From contig NC_083870.1 in NCBI RefSeq assembly GCF_032452875.1, positions 558,001 to 622,000 of the forward strand: a stretch of 64,000 bases of DNA. The letters are read 5' to 3'. The notes beneath the pieces were generated by a model. The model made no database searches and was not told the DNA's origin. It worked only from the letters and a program-made list of their open reading frames with translations. Origin of the DNA: Bos javanicus (Eukaryota; Chordata; Mammalia; Artiodactyla; Bovidae). The position numbers and the translations under genes are program-made. This document shows, one piece after another, positions 35,426-47,267 of the stretch (its first letter is position 1; the number at the start of each line of letters is the position of its first letter).

Positions 35426-35426
<1 letters not shown>

Positions 35427-35460
<34 letters not shown>
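35427..35460 (+). repeat. (CA)17 microsatellite
   Basis: Seventeen uninterrupted CA units, 224 nt past the exon 4 donor. Likely polymorphic. Confidence 0.97.
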
Positions 35461-35461
<1 letters not shown>

Positions 35462-36711
35462 CTGATTCCCATCTCCTCCCTCAGGAAGTTACCTGACTAG
35501 ATACACCAGTTTCTGGGCCCTCCAAAGTTTCTTTCCCTTATGGATGCTGTGTGGCTATGAATCTGAACTTGGCCTCTCTGAGCCTCAGCTTCCATGTGTG
35601 GAAGATGAAAATAATGGCCCAAGAAGTGCTCCAACTTCACGGCAGGGGAAGCTGCCACCTCAGTGGTCTTGCCCTCTTGAGGGTGCTGGGGCACTTGGGT
35701 CCTGCGAGAGGAATGAGTTCTGCTGTAATCCAGTTCCTGCATTTTTGGCTCCCCCTGTTCTGAACTCAACCCTCAGCACTCTAGTTGCCTCTGGAACTTG
35801 GGGTCTAGTTTCCCTTCCAGATATGCTGACTAGAAGTGCCATCCAGGCTGCCCACAGATGGAAGAATCTCTTTTCCTCTGAATAAGATGTGATGGAGGGG
35901 TCCGGGACTTTGATGTAATTTCTTCAGAAATGCTGACTATGAAAATAAATATCGGCCGTATCAGAGTTTATGTTCATAATTCGTCCTATCTTTTCTACCA
36001 CTCCCCACCCTGGTTCCAGATGAATGGAAGGGTTGGTCATGGATGTCAAGGAGGCAGACATCAAATCGTCTGTTTTATGGGGAAAGTAGATTCAAGAACA
36101 GAGCTTGGATTAGCAGCCTCATGGGCCTTATGTTACTCCCAAATTTAAAAAAAATGGATTGAAGCCTTCCCCAATGCACCCAGCCCACATATGGCCAAGC
36201 TCGCTCCATCAGCCTCCATGTTGGGGGACAGCATACCAAAAGCACTCTTCTTTGCAGACAGGGTGAGGAGCAGACACTTCTAAGACCACATCAGTCCTCC
36301 CGGGAGCGAGTGGCAGGGCAGGGAGAGGGCACGTGTTCCTCCCTTCTTCTCCTCTTGGAGTGTGGCATGCAAGTTGCTTACTCCAAGCAACATGAGGATT
36401 AGGGGATAAGCTGTTCCCTCCAAAATGTCAGGAGGAAAACAAGCAGTGAGGTTAAAAGCCATCAGGATGTGAAACTGAAGTCCCCCCCCCCCCAACCTGT
36501 TCACTTAAGTTATCAGGGATCCTAGTCCCTGGGGAAAGGGCACCTGACTTCTAATGTCCTTCAAACCCTGAGGTTCTCTATGGCTGTGAGGAATTTCTGA
36601 GCGGGTGTGGAAAGGCCAGAGGCAACATTCAGGCTTGTGGAAGTTATAGCCAAAACCGCTGCACATTCCAGGGAGCTGAAAGACCAGAGAACTCTTTTAC
36701 AGATGTAAATT
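35461..36711. other. GPR161 intron, mostly unique
   Basis: A MIR-like phrase is seen near 35565-35625 (tctctgagcctcagcttcca). A C homopolymer of 14 bases lies at 36482-36494 or close by. No gene seen. Confidence 0.5.
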
Positions 36712-36897
36712 AAGTGAAATCACTCAGTCGTGTACAACTCTTTGGGACCCCGTGGACTACACAGTCCATGGAATTCCCCACAGAATACTGGAGTGGGTAG
36801 CCTTCCCCTTCTCTAGGGGATCTTCCCAACCCAGGGATCAAAGCCAGGTCTCCTGCATTGCAGGCAGATTCTTTACCAGCTGAGCCACCAGGGAAGG
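36712..36897 (-). mobile_element. Bov-tA SINE
   Basis: cactcagtcgtgtacaactc, then gtagccttccccttctctag, ending in the complement of the tRNA head (gctgagccaccagggaagg). Complete length. Confidence 0.9.
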
Positions 36898-37019
36898 CCA
36901 AGAATATTGGAGTGGGTAGCCTGTCCCTTCTCCAGCGGATCTTCCCGACCCAGGGATTGAACTGGGATCTCCTGCATTGCTGGCAGATTCTTTACCAACT
37001 GAGCTATCAAGGAAGCCCA
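36898..37019 (-). mobile_element. Bov-tA SINE, 5' half
   Basis: A second reverse Bov-tA starts directly after the first (aagaatattggagtgggtag) and ends with aactgagctatcaaggaagc. Only the tRNA head and the first part of the body are present, so two heads lie in tandem. Confidence 0.88.
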
Positions 37020-37024
37020 ATAGA

Positions 37025-37215
37025 AAGTATTTATCAAGCCTTTCCTACGAGCCAGACCTAAGCTAACGCATCTTAGGAAGAACTGTTTAATTATCACAGG
37101 AACCCTATGACATAAGGGGTGTGCCATGATCTCTTTACAGATTAGGAAACTGAAATTAGATTAAATGACGTCTAAGATTTCCCAAATAGTAAGTAGGGAA
37201 TTGTCGCCTGGGGAC
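37025..37215 (+). repeat. MIR fragment
   Basis: cacaggaaccctatgacata, then cagattaggaaactgaaatt, is the MIR pattern. It lies between the SINEs and exon 5. Confidence 0.65.
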
Positions 37216-37346
37216 TCTAAATTCCAGAACCCACAGCCTTCAGCTATTTGTCTCCCCTTCCCAGGTCAGTAAAGCAACAGCAGGCCAGTCCTGGGGAGCC
37301 ATCAGTCCTGGCCCCTCACTAACCTTCTTTCTGCCTTCTCTCTTAG

Positions 37347-37612
37347 AAGCTGCCAAGAACCCTATTCTTCACGTGAAAGCTGATGTGCACAAGTCCTTGG
37401 ACAGTTACGCAACCAGCTTGGCCAAAGCCATAGAGGCTGAAGCCAAAATCAACTTATTTGGGGAGGAGGCTTTGCCTGGGGTCTTGCTTACAGCTCGGAC
37501 TGTCCCTGGAATTGGCTTTGGGAGCCGCCGAGGCAGCAGAACTCTCGCAGGTCAGAGGCTGCAGCTTCAGAGCATCGAAGAGGGGGATGTTTTAGCCACA
37601 GAGCAGAGATGA
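37347..37612 (+). CDS. GPR161: GPR161 last coding exon: PKA-anchoring tail
   Basis: Encodes the end of E442 to R529 and the TGA stop (37610-37612). The segment at about 456-478 (HKSLDSYATSLAKAIEAEA and following) is a predicted amphipathic helix. It corresponds to the region through which GPR161 is reported to bind PKA type I regulatory subunits, making the receptor its own A-kinase anchor. A basic GSRRGSRTL segment and the acidic QSIEEGDVL end follow. Acceptor cttctctcttag with AG at 37345-37346. With this exon the coding length is 1590 nt, 529 residues plus stop, and no frame lesion is seen. Confidence 0.96.
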
Positions 37613-40600
37613 GGGTGGACGCCCGTTACCATCTGTGCCAGGGCCCCGTGAGCAACATCTGATATGCAGTCATCTGAAAAAACACTGAAAACAGTGTCTG
37701 TAAGTGACTTCAGTGTCTGTGTGAGACCACACGAGGGCTTTCTGTGGATCCCAGTGATGGGACCAGAGCACAAAACAGAGCAGATGGAGGTGTGGCTGAG
37801 ACTCTGGGCGGAGTGGGGTTTAGAGGGGGCTAGAGGCCTCAGCTGGGCAGGAAAGCACCATGTGGGCCACCTCCTCTTCTTCACAACCTGTGTCCTTGGG
37901 AGTCCAGCCATGTACGCTACCAGAGGCCTCGGGACACTTTGGAGGATGGCGCTTCGTCTGTGTGGCTGACGCGGGCTGTGTGGGGCCATTGGTTCTGCCC
38001 TGAGTGGTCCCCAGAGGAGAGCCCAGGAGCACAATACCCCAGACCCGTGCGTCCTGGTTACAGCCTTGCGTCTGGGTCTGCTGATTCTAGTAGGGACCGT
38101 TCCCTGGCTGCTGGGCAGCGGCAGCAGGTCTGGGGTTGTGGCCACTGAGGACAGGCCTCCCTATGGACTGGCTCCTTAGTATTTTAAAAGAAGGGAGAAA
38201 CCACTGTAAAGCACAGGAGCAAGGAACAGATACCAGACGTTTCATTTCTAGAAAGAAAAACAACCCATGTGGTCAGGAAGCACCTTCATCTTCCGGACCT
38301 GAACAGGGCCGCGGGGCCAAGCACTGCCGAGTAGTTACTGCTATCACTGGAGGGAATCCCCTTCACACAGGAAAATCCCGTGGAATAGGTTCCGTATGTG
38401 ATGCCTCATGTACTGTTTAGATTAGCTGGCCTCCAGGGAAAACTCCCATGGCCAGCAGCTACTATTTCCCTGCCCTCAATGTCTTAAGAAAGACTTGAAG
38501 AACTCTGGACCTGGCATCAGGAACTGTGCCGGCCCGGCTCTGCCTTATGTTACTCGGGTCACTGGGACTCCCTGTCACCTCTGGGCCATCTGGAAAATGA
38601 GCTAGGGATTGTGGGGTTGGACTGTGCTGTGTGTGTGCTTAGTCATCCAGTCGTGTCTGAGTCTTTGTGGTCCCGTGGACTGAGAGGTGGCCAGGGTCCT
38701 TTCTAACTCTGATCTTTGGTGTTCTCTGAATTTGTTAGGGGGAAAAAAGTGACCCATGGATCAATAATTGCGCAGCTTTTGGGTGTCATGTCTGATGGGC
38801 ATGTGAAGCACTTCAGGCCTGACGCATGGGCTGATCCAATGTGTCTGTTTAGAGCACAGTCCTGACAGGATGCCAACCAGAAGGACACATAAATGGGTGC
38901 AGAGGGCGTGTCCTCAGAGGTGGAAAGTGGGGCCACGGATTGTGATGCGTACGTGAGATCTCTCCCCATCCCTTTGAGATGGGCAGCTGAATGTATGGGC
39001 TTGCATCAGTGGCTATGGTGACTTGAACCACCTGTTCCTGCCCTTCAGCCTAGATGACAGCAGCCAAGTGCAGGTCTTGCCCCACTTCTGAATTCCAGGT
39101 GGTCAGCAGAGGATAGATTCTGAGCTCTCCCACATCTGTTATGAGGCAGCCGTTCCAGAAAGTGCACCACCTTTGCAGTGTTTCACTGTAACTAGTTCTC
39201 CAGCAGGCAGTGTGCCTTTGCTGTGTGGCAGAGACCAGTGGTTGGCTGGTCCCTTTGTCTGCAGTTTACAAAAGACTTTTCCTTAGACCTGGGGGCTGCT
39301 ACCTTCAGTGATCAAATTCACCCAGTCTGCATTCTGGCTGGAAGAGGGAAGCAGCAGAGGGCAGTTTCACCTGTGGGTTCTGCTGAGGTGATGTGCAGAT
39401 CAGTCAGATTCTGCTCTCACTACTGGCTGGCATTCCTAAATCTGAGGGCATTTTTGCTTTCTGTACTTTTTCCTAGCACTTGTCCTTATCCAGTTTCTAG
39501 AGGGACCATACTCTAGTATGCTCTGAGGGGAACAGGGCAGGAACCTAAGATGACCGCCCCCGACCCCATCCACCCCCATCAGGCCATTTTGAGTGCAACG
39601 AAGCGGCCTGCATCCCAGGAGTCGGAAGGTGCCTTCCCTGGACTGTGCTTGGCTGGGCTCGAAGGAGTGTCCTGAGGCCTCCCAAGTCCTCACAGGCTGA
39701 TCCCAGACTAGCTGGGATATACTAGATTTCATCTAAGCCAATCTAGAAATACTGTACTTCCCAAAAGCATTCTCTGCGTTTCCTCCTTTGTACTGAAGTC
39801 CATTCATTCATTCATCTTCCAAGCACTGCACATCTAGCGTGTGCAAGGCCTCAAGCTAGGCTCTGTAATAACGTTCAAGTGTTTCACTCTAATGTAGGAA
39901 GAGACCTAGAGGAGACTGAGGCTAATAAGCAACAAAGTCAAGTAATGGTTCTAGGAAGAACTGCAGGCTCTATAGGGAGCTGAATATTCCCAATTAGAAG
40001 GAGTTAGGGGTAGCACGCTATAGGAGGTGACTGAACCAAGCTTGGAGGGTGTCCGGCAGCTAGAACCATATTCTGCATATTGAGGAATTCAAATACTCCT
40101 TATTCAGCCTGAGTGAGAAGGGAGCACAAAAGGAGGTGAGTGGGGAGAGGACAAAGACATACTTCCTGTACACTGAGGTTTCTGGGGGGGCAGTTTTGGG
40201 GACACTTGTCCTTGGTGCACAAAGTCAAAACCCCAACTGCCCTTGCTGAACGCTGGCCCATTAGCTTTATCCCGCTGTGCAGCGGCAACCTGAAGCCTTC
40301 CTGAGGGGGCAGTGTGGGGAGCGGTAGGTGGGACATTTGGCCACTTAACATAAAAACCTCAGTTCTGCATCTTCTAGTTTTGACAGAACCACCTGTAGGA
40401 CTGTTGCCCATCTCTACTGCTTTCATCGAGGTTACCACTTGACTAAGCACCCCCCATGCTGTCTCCCAGATGCCAGGTTTGCGGGCTAGTGTGACCTGGA
40501 AGGCACGAAGTCCCACACTACCAAGCACACAGGTCACTGCCGAGGCCTTTCCCAGGCTCCGATTCAGGGCCTTCGACGCCAGGTGGCAGCAGTGTGGCTG

Positions 40601-40970
40601 TGCGCCACCGGCTGTCCCCAGCGGGAAAGAGTCGAGGATACAGCTGAAGGCTTGTTTGCTCCTGGCTTAGAGCACCTCCTCTGAACGCTGGGTCTCCACC
40701 GCTGTCCTCAGCCTTTAAGGACCACCCAGCTAGCTTGCTTACACTGCTCAGCTGTGTGATCTTAAACAAATCCCTGCTGTAGGAATGGGGTTGAGGAATG
40801 TAAGAGAAGGGCCATCTGGTGCTAATGTTGTTAATGTTATTTGATTCTCATTTAAGGAGCTGCTGTGTAGTCTCTGAGCAACTGGCGAGACTAACTCAAG
40901 TATTTGCAATAGGACAAGGAATCCTGGGGTGGACAGGACAGGAGAGGGAGGAAAAAGGCTTTGATACAGT
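37613..40970 (+). other. GPR161: GPR161 3' UTR and downstream unique sequence
   Basis: Repeat-poor DNA after the stop codon, apart from a short reverse BovA piece at about 38634-38692 and an L2/MIR-like piece near 39800-39990. The 3' UTR must start at 37613, but its end cannot be placed: I found no AATAAA or ATTAAA by eye before the BovB at 40972. Variant CATAAA hexamers occur near 38888 and 40350. Confidence 0.5.
40720..40728 (+). promoter_or_regulatory. GLI-type consensus site
   Basis: GACCACCCA, the 9-mer consensus for GLI factors, 3.1 kb past the GPR161 stop. One hit of this length is expected by chance about once in two windows of this size, so this is a weak call. Confidence 0.2.
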
Positions 40971-41015
40971 GAGAGATAAGAAAGCTTTCTTAAAAGTGAA
41001 CAATGCAAAGAAATA

Positions 41016-41567
41016 CCGTGCATCGAACCTGGACTGGCGACTCGTTTCATACATGATATTATACATGTTTCAATGCCATTCTCCCAAATCTCCCCACCCT
41101 CTCCCTCTCCCACAAAGTCCATAAGACTGATCTATACATCAGTGTCTCTTTTGCTGTCTCGTACACAGGGTTATTGTTACCATCTTTCTAAATTCCATAT
41201 ATATGCATTAGTATACTGTATTGGTGTTTTTCTTTCTGGCTTACTTCACTCTGTATAATAGGTTCCAGTTTCATCCATCTCATTAGAACTGATTCAAATA
41301 TATTCTTTTTAATGGCTGAGTAATACTCCATTGTGTATATGTACCACAGCTTTCTTATCCATTCATCTGCTGATGGGCATCTAGGTTGATTCCATGTCCT
41401 GGCTATTATAAACAGTGCTGCAATGAACATTCGACCCAGAGGGAGGGTAGGGGAGGGAGGTGGGAGGAGGGTTCACGATGGGGAACGTGGGTATGCCTGT
41501 GGCGGATTCGTTTCGATATTTGGCAAGGCTAATGCAGTATTGTGGAGTTTAAAAATAAAATAAAAAA
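41016..41567 (+). mobile_element. Ruminant L1 insertion with 5' inversion (twin priming)
   Basis: 41016 to about 41432 is antisense L1 (ORF2 end and start of 3' UTR; for example atggctgagtaatactccat near 41312). 41433 onward is the L1 3' UTR end in sense (cgacccagagggagggtagg), closing with taaaaataaaataaaaaaaa. A perfect 24-nt duplication surrounds it (40992-41015 and 41568-41591; core gtgaacaatgcaaagaaat). The antisense block starts where the sense sequence would precede the sense block, leaving out roughly 25-30 nt of L1. Confidence 0.92.
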
Positions 41568-42650
41568 AAAAGTGAACAATGCAAAGAAATAGAGGAAAAC
41601 AATAGAATAGGAAAGACTGGAGATCTCTTCAAGAAAATTAGCAATACCAAGGGAACAATTCATGGAAAGATGGGATCAATAAAGGACAAAAACAGTATGG
41701 ACCTAACAGAAGAAGAAGAGATTAAGAAGAGGTGGCAAGAATGCACAGAACTGTACAAAAAAGGCCTTAATGGCCAGGATAACCAAGATGGTGTGGTCAC
41801 TCATCTAGAGCCAGACATCCTGGAGTGTAGTTCGTAGTTTGTTACTACGAACAAAACTAGTGGAGCTGATGAATTCCCGCTGAGCTATTTCAAATCCTAA
41901 AAGATGATGCTGTTAAAGTCCTGCACTCAACATGCCAGCAAATTTGGAAAACTCAGCAGTGGCCACAGGACTGGAAAAGGTCAATTTTCATTCCAGTCCC
42001 AAAGAAAGGCAATGCCAGAGAATGTTCAAACTACTGCACAATTGCACTCATTTTACATGCTAGCAAGGTAATGCTCAAAATCCTTCAAAGTTAGACTTCA
42101 ATAATATGTGGACTGAGAACTTCCATATGTACAAGCTCAATTTAGAAAAGGCAGAGGAACCAGAGATCAAATTGCCAACATCCACTTGATCATAGCAAAA
42201 GCAAGGGAATTCAGAAAAACACATACTTCTGCTTCATTAACTATGCTAAAGCCTTTGATAGAATGGATCACAACAAACTGTGGAAAATTCTTAAAGAGAT
42301 GGGAATACCAGACCATCTTACTTGCCTCCTGGGAAACCTGTATGCAGGTCAAAAAGCAACAGGTAGAACTAGACATAGGACAGCAGATTGATTCCAGACT
42401 GGGACAGGAGTACGTCAAGGCTGTATACTGTCACCCTGCTTATTTAGCTTGTATGCAGAGGACATCATGCAAAATGCCAGGCTGGATGAAGCACAAGCTT
42501 CAAGATTGCTGGGAGAAATATCAGTAACCTCAGATATGCAGATAACACCACCCTAATGGCAAAAAGTGAAGAGGAACTAAAAGCCTCTTGATGAAAGTGA
42601 AAGAGGAGAGTGGAAAAAGCTGGCTTAAAACACAACATTCAAAAAGCTAA

Positions 42651-43018
42651 GCTCTCACTACCATGGAGTTCGACCTGTCGGCAGCTGTGGAGTCTACCTC
42701 CAAGAAGCCCCAAGGGGCAGGCAAGGTGGGAGACCCCAAGCACAGCTCCCCCAAAGTTCAGGGCGGGTCAGCTGACAACCTAAAGCACCACCACGGCCAT
42801 GGCCACAGCCAAGGGAGCACTTCAGATTCCAGCAGCAGCTCCAGTGATTCGGAAAATGAGGTGAAGCCCAGCTCGGAACCGCACAAGAGCGCCTCAGGCA
42901 AGGTCAAGAAGCCCAAGGTGTAAAAGGAGAAGAAGAAGGAAGAGGAAGGGAAGAAGAAGGCTTCCCACTGATGGCTCTGGGTGGGGCTCATTAAACCTTT
43001 GCTCGGCAAAAAAAAAAA
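42651..43018 (+). pseudogene. Processed pseudogene of IMUP (C19orf33)
   Basis: An intronless copy of the immortalization-upregulated protein mRNA, a small nuclear, serine- and lysine-rich protein. The ATG at 42663 opens MEFDLSAAVES, followed by the KKPQGAGK, histidine-rich KHHHGHGHSQG and SDSSSSSSDSENEV segments typical of the family. The frame stops early at 42921-42923, after KKPKV, where a TAA appears to replace a lysine codon. The original lysine-rich tail is readable for 15 more codons to a TGA at 42969-42971. Hallmarks of L1-mediated retroposition are an ATTAAA signal near 42990-42995, a run of 16 A ending at 43023, and the 10-nt duplication aaaaagctaa at 42641-42650 and 43019-43028. 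Only 12 nt of 5' UTR remain. Without a promoter of its own it is probably silent. The family call is from memory of the protein pattern. Confidence 0.85.
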
Positions 43019-43672
43019 AAAAAGCTAATATCATGGCATCTGGTCTTACCACTTAATGGCAAGTAGATGGGGAAACAGTGGAAACAGTGGCTGACTTTAT
43101 TTTTCGGGCTCCAAAATCACTGCAGATGGTGACTGCAGCCATGAAATTAAAAGACGCTTGCTCCTTGGAAGGAAAGCTAAGACAAGCCTAGACAGCACAT
43201 TAAAAAGCAGAGACTTTGTCAACAAAGGTACATAAAGTCAAAGCTACAGTTTTTCCAGCGGTCATGTATGGATGTGAGAGTTGGATCATAAAGAAGGCTG
43301 AGCACCAAAGAATTGATGCTTTTGAACTGTGGTGTTGGAGAACACTCTTGAGAGTCCCTTGGACTGCAAGGAGATCAAACCAGTCAATCATAAAGTATAT
43401 GAATATTCATTGGAAAGACTGATGCTAAAGCTCTAATACTTTGGCCACCTGATGCAAAGAATCAACTCATTGGAAAAGACCCCGATGCTAGGAAAGACTG
43501 AAGGCAGGAGAAGGGGATGACAGAGTATGAGATGGTTCAATGGCATCATCGACTCAATGGACTTGAGTTTCAGCAAACTCCTGGGAGATGGTGAAGGACA
43601 GGGAAGCCTGACATGCTGCAGTTCATGGGCTTGCAAAAAGTTGGACATGACTGAGCAACTGAACAACAGCAA

Positions 43673-45660
43673 CAGTGAGAGACCTTACTGGCGTGTTCAG
43701 ATTTAATTAGATGAGTACTTTTCTATCCTGACAGTTGGTCCATGAAATACGTACAGATTAGACAGGTCTCTGGATGGACCACAGGATATATTCATGACAA
43801 GGGTTCAGCTTGAGCCCCAGCTATCTCCAGTCTAGAAGGAACTGTGGAGGTGATGTGGCTACAAAGGTTGAAGAAGGAAACTAGCAGGAACTGAGACTCC
43901 TGTGAACCTGACATGTTAAGTTCCTTGAGTGCCTGTTGTGTGCTGGACATTATTAGGCACTTCCAAATGCTTTATCTCATTGCTTATCAGCTCAAATGTG
44001 ATATAATGGGGATAGCACAGGATTTGCTATGGGAAGTTCTGGATTCAGATTCCATACTGTCACTGGCTTAGTAAGTGTCCTTGGGCCAACTACTCAATCT
44101 TTGTGTATTGCAGTTTTCTCATCTATAAAATGAACTTTGTATTCATTTTATATGTGGCATTTTATATATATTCATTTTACGTGGGGACACAGACTCCAAG
44201 AGGGTCTCCCTCCGAGGTGATAATGTGGATTAAGGCATTGAGCGTAGTACCTGGGCCATAGTTGATACTGAGCAGCTGCTGGTTTTCCTCCGCTCTGCAG
44301 GTGGGTGTAGTACTTGTGCTTTACAGGGCTCTCGACGACAAGACTTGAGAATCTTGAAAAGATAACAGTTACCCTACATAAGCGGTGTTGAAGGTTGTTG
44401 TCACGTTTGCTGAACAGTACACAGGAACATGGTGAGAAAGGGGAAGGCAACGGAGGCGAGGGAGCAAAGGGCAACTAGCATTTGGGGTTCAGGAGGTCAG
44501 GAAGAGTGGAGCTTTGCTGTTAATGGCCAGTGAAGATGATGGAGTCCCAGGCTGGTGTGGCATCTGGAATCAAAGCGCAAGCTCAGCTCTGACCTCCCTT
44601 AAGGGACAGTCAGAAGGGACACTCTGCTGAGCTGTGACCAGGCTTCCAAGGGCAGCTCCCTCCTGCAGTGACAGTGACTGCTCGGCAGTGGCCTTGGCAC
44701 TTGGGTTCAGACTCTGTGACCCTCAGAGTCCCTGAGGGAAGAGGCAGTTCAGGGGCAGGAGACTGCTATCACCCACAGGATACAGAGAACCCCAGGTAAA
44801 TTCCACGGGAGAGTAAAGAGAAATCAGAGTTTTCACCCTGAAGCAAAGGAAAATGGCTGTGAGCACAGTCGTATATGACTACAAGAGGGGCAGAGCTGGA
44901 TCACCCTTCTCATTTGGGAAGGGGGACACACAATCCAAGGAGGCCTCAGGAAGTACAGAGAATTGTCCAAAGTCTCAAAGCGTCCTTGGCGATGTGACAG
45001 AGAAGGAAAAAGCCAGCTCTGCAGCTTGAGGAGGATGAGGGATAGTTGACAGTCATCATTAATAGAACAGGCCAGTGGGGCTTTATTGGGTCGGTAGAAA
45101 AAACTATTGTAAACCAAGGAATCTGGGGATTAGAATATCTGCTTGCCAGAACTATAAAAAACTGCAGGCCTAAGGAAAGTGATCAGATTTCACTGGAAGG
45201 AATTCAAAGAACAAACTCAATCTACATGATTACCAAGAACACAGTTCTGCTCATTGTTATTTTTAGGAGAACAAAATAGACAAAGCTGTTTTCATTTCCC
45301 TCAGAGAGCAATTCCCTGAGTAGTATTAATAGCTTAAGAATTAAAAGCCACTTTTTTCCTTTTGACACCACCATTTTGAAATATCACTAATCATAGGTGA
45401 GTCAGTCTTTCCCAGAGGAAAAGACAGTCCTGGGGAGGATCACAGGCCTCAGCAGGCAAGGCCATGCTGAGAGTGCAGGGGAAAGAGCCTGTGTGGCTGG
45501 AAATAGGTCAGTCAGTGATGCTTAAGGAGCAGAGTCCTATGCTGTGTTCTGATAATGGACTCCTGGATGCAAAGGTGGTTAAAACCCAACCTTCAAGACA
45601 AAAGCACGCTGATTCAGAAGTACAGTTCACTTGAAGTTTTTGGATTTTTTTTTAAGATTA
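43673..45660. other. Intergenic unique DNA between GPR161 and DCAF6
   Basis: MIR-like sequence is present around 43930-44150 (gtgtgctggacattattagg; ccttgggccaactactcaat). No gene seen in the rest. Confidence 0.5.
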
Positions 45661-45667
45661 AAAAAAT

Positions 45668-45875
45668 GCTTAGTGTTAGTTGCTGAGTCATATCTGACTC
45701 TCTGTGTCCCCATGGACTGCAGCCCACCAGGCTGTTCTGTTCATGTAATTCTGCAGGCAAGAATACTAGAGTGGGTTGCCATTCCTTTCTCCAGAGGATC
45801 TTCCCAACCTAGGGACTGAACCTGTGTTTCCTGCAAGGGGCAGATTCTTCACTGTCTGAGCCACCAGGGAAGCAC
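45668..45875 (-). mobile_element. Bov-tA SINE next to C homopolymers
   Basis: gttagttgctgagtcatatc to ctgtctgagccaccaggga, reverse orientation. Immediately right of the head (45876-45900) lie two C-runs, an area where sequence errors or length polymorphism are likely. Confidence 0.9.
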
Positions 45876-45900
45876 CCCCCCCCCAACGCCTCCCCCCCCA

Positions 45901-46646
45901 GCCCAATGCTTAGGGTCATTATAAATATTTATAAACAAGTGAAAGTATAGTTAGAATAATTTTGTTTACCTGATTAAATATCTGGTTTTGGGCTTGTGTA
46001 GAGCTTTGCAAATTGTGAATTTGTACTTATGGACTGTGGACTTCTCTGGGTGTCTCCTCCTTTACCTGTACCCTTTTTCTGCAGACATGTCCTTTTCTCA
46101 AGCCTCCCTTCCCACAGGCTGAAAAGAGGAAGGAGACTGAGCCCACTGTGGCACAATCCATACCACAGTCACCTAGGTACAGTTATCCATGTACTTTTAA
46201 TAAACTGCAAGAAAATTAGATTCATGGAATACTGTTAAATGACTGGGAAGTAACCAGGAAAGACACAACAAACATTGTTAATTCTAAGTTTCAAAGGAGG
46301 ATTAATGAAGAGCAGTGCTCTCTTGCTTGGTCTACCCCACAACCAAAGTCAAAGGGCGGATGGTAGAGATTATCAGACTCGTACAACCTCAAGGCACAGA
46401 GCCTACCACCTTTATCTGACCCTGTACCTGCCAGCCCTAAAGCCGTATTCTTTTTTCTGAGTGGTTAAGTGGAACACTGAGATCCAGAGTCCAACTTGGG
46501 ATCCTGGCATCCCCCCCCACCCCAACAAACAGTGGATCATGGGAGTGGCCAGGACTCATCAAGTCTGTCTCTGTATAATCTTTTCTTTTTGCTGTCTTCT
46601 TGACTACTTGTCTGGCCTGCCCTGCTCCTTTATAACCAACTGGTGG
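45901..46646. other. Intergenic unique DNA
   Basis: No gene or young repeat seen. A C-rich run (atccccccccacccc) lies at about 46508-46522. Confidence 0.5.
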
Positions 46647-46850
46647 TACGTGCTCATTTGTGTCTGACTCTGTGTGACCCCACAGACTGTAGCCCACCAG
46701 GCTCCTCTGTTGGGGGTAATTCTCTCAGCAAGAATATTGGAGTGGGGTGCCATTTCCCTCTTCCAGGGGACCTCCCCAACCCAAGGACTGAACCTGCATC
46801 TCCTGCATTGACAGGCAGATTCTATACCACTGAGCCACCACAGAAGCCCT
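46647..46850 (-). mobile_element. Bov-tA SINE
   Basis: cgtgctcatttgtgtctgac at the left, cagcaagaatattggagtgg in the middle, and accactgagccaccacagaa at the right, in reverse orientation. Confidence 0.88.
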
Positions 46851-47267
46851 TGGTAACGTACACCACAAAACTACAAAGTCAATAAAACTAAGGCATCTAA
46901 TTCCTTGGACAAATACCACTTTTTAATGTTTGAGTTGCAATTTTAGATTCCTAGCCAAATTAAACCAGAAGTTCAGAATTCCTCCACTCCCAGCTGCCCA
47001 GCCTCCTTCACTGCCAAGTGAACACACTGAAGTGAAGTCACTGATTTTCTCCTGTTGCTTTTCCTGCCAGTCACCCTTGACCCCACTAAGCACTCCAGTC
47101 TGCTCTGTTAGTTTTCCAGCACGTCTCTGTTCCTGTTCTAGTGGAAGAAACTGTTATTTTGTGTGCTGCGGTAATCTTTTCAGTTATTCTGTAAAGCCCG
47201 CCGCCCTTTCATGTGTTCCTAACACAGCCCCTGGGATTTACGGGGTGAAACAGGACTACCTCCATTT

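Larger units (their letters stand above)
40972..43672 (+). mobile_element. BovB LINE carrying two later insertions
   Basis: BovB sequence starts near gagagataagaaagctttct and ends near cactgag-type tail (gactgagcaactgaac) at about 43665. It is interrupted by an inverted L1 (41016-41567) and a processed IMUP pseudogene (42651-43018). With both removed, it is about 1.8 kb of RT and C-terminal region with many stops and frameshifts. The short frames at 42186-42527 and 43216-43422 are its remnants. Confidence 0.93.

Noticed and set aside
35427..35460. CRISPR or other spaced array
   Set aside because: A plain (CA)17 microsatellite. No spaced repeat array of CRISPR type exists in this window.
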